Shown one piece after another: positions 60,301 to 64,000 of a DNA stretch of 64,000 nt. The stretch lies in NCBI GenBank assembly GCA_038380795.1, contig CM076272.1, forward strand, positions 558,001 through 622,000, given 5' to 3'. The stretch comes from Pyrocephalus nanus. Lineage: Eukaryota; Chordata; Aves; Passeriformes; Tyrannidae. A model generated the notes under the pieces. It searched no databases. It saw nothing but the letters and a program-made list of their open reading frames with translations, and was not told the DNA's origin. The position numbers were made by a program, and so were the translations under genes. Position 1 is the stretch's first letter. Each line of letters starts with the position of its first letter.

Positions 60301-63300
60301 ACAAATCTGGCAAACAAAATACTACACCCAGTGAAAAGACTAAAGCTCTCATTAGTTGTTTTGTTAATGAGCTGTTATAATAAACACATCTCAGTGGTAA
60401 GTTTAGCACTATAAATTACATAAATTAGAAAAAAATACAGAGATTATTAAATAGAGCAATCTTGTGCTGAGGTAGATAGTATAATAAGTAATTCCTTTTC
60501 CTGATGCTTATGACCCTTTGATCAATATGGGAGCATTTCTCAGCACTGGAGAGGGGAGGGAGGGAGAAGGGGAGCATAGGAAATGAAGAAAGAAAAAGGT
60601 AATACAAATGTTGCTTTCAAGTTTCCTGTCCACAGTCGTGATAAAACAGCTCTATGATGACTGCCTGATTAAAAATTAATTGCTGTGGTAATTTAAAGAT
60701 ATGCTTTATTTAATAATTGATGTATAGGAATTAGATTGGACTACTCACTGAAGTCTTACTATAAGGTACACTCAGAAAAGATTCCTGATCTTACTGTATA
60801 ATGAAGGATGGAGGGGGTTTTTTGCATCTTGGAGAAAGGCACTTCCTGTCATATCTGTGCTGGGCATCAACTGGTCCTTATTCTGGTTCCCTACCAGGGA
60901 AAACTGAATTTCAGTGTAAGACTTCCCAGCGAGGTCCTTTCTGTATAGCACAGCTCTATCTAGTGGTTGATTAATCCAAGTGCATCTGACTGCTTAAAGA
61001 AGACTAAATCATTAATTTAATGAAGGCCAAGACTTTCTCAGAAAGGTGACACTTTCTTACCCTGATCTACTGTTACTGTCTAAGCCTGGAAACAGCAGCA
61101 AAGGTGGCACGAGCACCAAATCCCACCTGACAGACACTGATGAACGTGACTGGGGGCAGAGTTCTCCTTGGAATGAACACTGTTCCCAGTGCCATTTACA
61201 GCAACAAACCAGGGGCTCAAATACTTATTCTAATAATAATAATAATTCCTGTTAATAACTGAATAAATAACTATAGTTCAATTTAAACTATAACAATCCT
61301 GCTACAGATCCCTCTGTAGCAAAATAAAAACAACAATGTAAAAGCACTGCAATTGGTGAAGAGAAGTCATGTCTGCTGCATACAGCCAACACCAAAATAT
61401 AATGTGTAATTTTAAACACTGCTTAAGGTTAAGTCCATACAATAGTTTTAAGGAATCAGCTTTGAATGTTGTATAACTTTGCCAGATAGCCTGGAAATCC
61501 CCTCACCTTCAGAGTGATCAGAATACATGAACTCCTTGGCTGTCAATGCTCCTGGCACTGGGATTAGGTAATTCTGATCACTGAAAGCTCCAACTGCCAA
61601 CAGTTCATTCGTTCAAGTTTCTCTGTTTATTGTTCCAGAAAGCAACTTGAACACAGCTTTATTTTTTCTGTGCACAGGACTGAAATAGGTTTGCAGCCCA
61701 GTTTCCCTGTCCTCTCAAGTCAAGTGTTATCCAGCCTTTCTGCAATGACAGCACAGGTTGACACAGTGTCATAGGGTTACTTGTTCTAAAAAAAAACAAG
61801 GGGGAGTTTTTTTTCCTTAGCCGGGTAGAGAAGCTCCACAAATGGTCCACAAAGATATTTACTACTTAATGTGAACATCAAACCTAAAACACAGTGCATT
61901 CCTCCTCACCTGTCAGTCTCCATAAAATACATTACTCAATAAACCAGCACAGAAGTTAATGATTGTATTGTGTTGTGTCAGGTTGATTGTACTGATGATT
62001 GTATTAGTACTAATGATTGTCTGGGGTACTGTGTACCAGAAACAATAGAGGATCAACCCTTCAACAACTTCCTGCTCTCTTTTTTTGTGAAAGAAGATCT
62101 ATAATACATGACCTGTGACAGAAAAACTGAGAAGGAGGGAAATTAAAGTCAGCTAAGAACACTGGAAATAAAAACTGAAAAACATTTCAATGTCTGCTCT
62201 GTTAAAAAAAATCACAAACAGTACATTTAGTAGAGCTTAGTAATGACTGCTTGCTTTCCTCTGGTAGGGGCTTAAGCCATTCAGCTATTAATCACATGAA
62301 AGTAGATATTAAGGAATATTAATCCATACCAGCTGTTACATCTTTTACTGTGCTATTATTAGAGATTAATCTTCATAGAACAAGGCTGCCTTTTCCTGTC
62401 ATTTCCAAGAGGACATCATACAAACTGATATTGTTTTACAGCACATCTTCACAAAGAGGTGGAAGAAAGCAGGTGATAACAAATACATGGTGAAATTATA
62501 TCCAACTTCATCCCTAAAATCTAAGGCACTTAAGCTTAGAAGAGAAACTGTCACTGTAATCAGCTGATTAGTTAATTTTTATTGTGACTGTAAAAAATTG
62601 CTTTTATAGCTCCCTATTTACATCAAGAGAACACGAACATTGTCTTGGTGACACTGAATGTTCTCTTTTGGAATGTTTAAGGCCATGCAATATCTTCAGT
62701 ACCTGGGAATGCATCCAGTTTAAAACTTCTAATATGATGTAGTTGATGGAAATCTAATGAGGAAGATTTAGGATTGTAACAGAATTTTACCAAATCAGAA
62801 TCAACACTGGGAGCATATTATTTAAAACCTGTTGGGTGAGCCAGGTTTTGGAGGAGCAGCTGCTTTAATAGTTGGATACATTTCACTGCACACTCCAGAG
62901 AAACTCCTATTGGAGCACATGTTGGTGGAATGCTATTAAAAATCACTAAAGGTCTCATGTTGTTCCAAAAAAGTAAAATTACTGGCAGAAAAGGCCAGTA
63001 ATATCCATTAAAGATTATGAGATTACCATTAAGAAGAAGCTTCTAATCAGTTGCTTGAGTTTTGGCTACGACATTACCAGCTGCACCAGGGAAATCAGTT
63101 GTCATAGTTACAGAAAAAATCCACATTCCCCATACCTGCAGTCTCCCTGTTTCAGTAAATGCAAGACTCTTGTCTAATGATGTGTCAATTATCCATCCCT
63201 GTGTCTTTAACTCCTCTGGATGTCAGGCTGATTTGACAGACCATACCTGTGCCAGGTTTCTGGCACAGCCTGCATGGTGAGGAAGCAGCTCTTCAGTCTG

Positions 63301-64000
63301 GGGGGTGATTCACTGTTCTCCTGCTCCTCCTTCAATCTGCACAGCATCTGCTCAGCAGCAACTGCCCTTTCATTCTCCCCAGATTTGCTCAAGTCCTTCA
63401 GAGGCTCCCTTTTCTCTTATGTTCTGTCTTGGCAACCTGATCTGCTTCACTGGTCAGCTGCTGCCTCCACAGCCCTGTCTGAACCTGCCTCCAGCCTGGG
63501 CACTCTGGCTCATTCCACCACCTTTCACAGCCTCCACTACCTGTCTGGAATCCTTCCCACCCCTTCTTCATATGATTATTATGTATGGAACACTGGGTTT
63601 GATGCCTTTTCCTCTCCTCACAAATAAGTACATCCACATTCTGCTGTTTCCTCTCATCTTCATGCCACTTGCCAGGACAAACTGCCTTTCTCACTGCACC
63701 CAACAATTCCTGCTGACAGGATTGCTCCCAACAATGCCTGCTGACAGGGCTGCTCCCATCTCCAAACTGGACAGTTGGTAACCCTACACGGACACTTCAG
63801 CTGTTTAATGTCAATAATTTGCCTGCTAACAGCTGGCAAAAGCACAGGGCAGACAGAAACACTGGCAACACAAAAAATAACAGACATGTTAGGAGGTAAA
63901 ACTGGGGCCCAAATGGAAGCCTTTAAGCAGTTTATCTCATTGCTTACTTTTTATTTAAATGGGGACTTGAAGTGGGGAGATATCAGAGGAACACTAGACT
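51352..64000. other. Non-coding upstream flank, nothing recognised
   Basis: About 12.6 kb with no recognised exon, RNA gene, CpG island or named repeat. The longest frames (for example 58480-58950 minus and 63305-63781 plus) have no family motif and no exon-like context. The TRPM1 first exon and promoter may lie here or beyond the window. Confidence 0.5.

Noticed and set aside
63260..63790. Two overlapping plus-strand frames of 117 and 158 aa
   Set aside because: No motifs, biased pyrimidine-rich composition, no splice or promoter context.

Overview
The window is a vertebrate, almost certainly avian, genomic segment. It carries most of one gene, TRPM1 (melastatin-1, a TRPM-family cation channel), on the minus strand. 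Bird origin is inferred from 5'-truncated CR1-type retroposon pieces, compact introns, and bird-like TRPM1 and miR-211 sequences. No prokaryotic or viral gene organisation is present. Coordinates run opposite to transcription: 64000 is upstream, 1 is downstream.

Layout in transcription order. From 64000 to 40297 I find no recognisable coding exon. This upstream flank or 5' intron holds a (CTG)16 microsatellite (51304-51351) and three separate minisatellites (45692-46248, 43591-44332, 41011-41883). From 40296 to 4336 there are 26 TRPM1 coding exons, named w1 to w26 here. They join without any frame break into 1629 codons plus a stop, starting mid-protein (Gly-Gln-Lys-Ala-Trp) and ending Thr-Glu-Thr-Glu-Cys-stop. 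All 25 introns are GT-AG. The initiator exon(s) were not found. From 4335 to 1 there is a 3' UTR with a possible AATAAA signal at 4181-4186, then intergenic DNA with small tandem repeats.

Inside the gene, the w5/w6 intron holds the precursor of miR-211, the conserved intronic microRNA of TRPM1. The w22/w23 intron holds a large 50-bp minisatellite (50 unit starts, about 2.5 kb). Its units on the transcribed strand carry splice-donor-like and acceptor-like motifs. It lies next to a 21-nt microexon (w22) that encodes part of the outer pore.

Function, from family knowledge: TRPM1 is the ON-bipolar-cell transduction channel downstream of mGluR6 and Gbeta-gamma in the retina, and a melanocyte gene under MITF control that co-expresses miR-211. 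The parts seen here are the N-terminal melastatin homology region (w1-w17), six transmembrane segments with the pore (w18-w23), the TRP box (w24), the coiled coil (w25-w26) and a long divergent tail (w26). The long open frames over the minisatellites come from stop-free repeat units and are not treated as genes.
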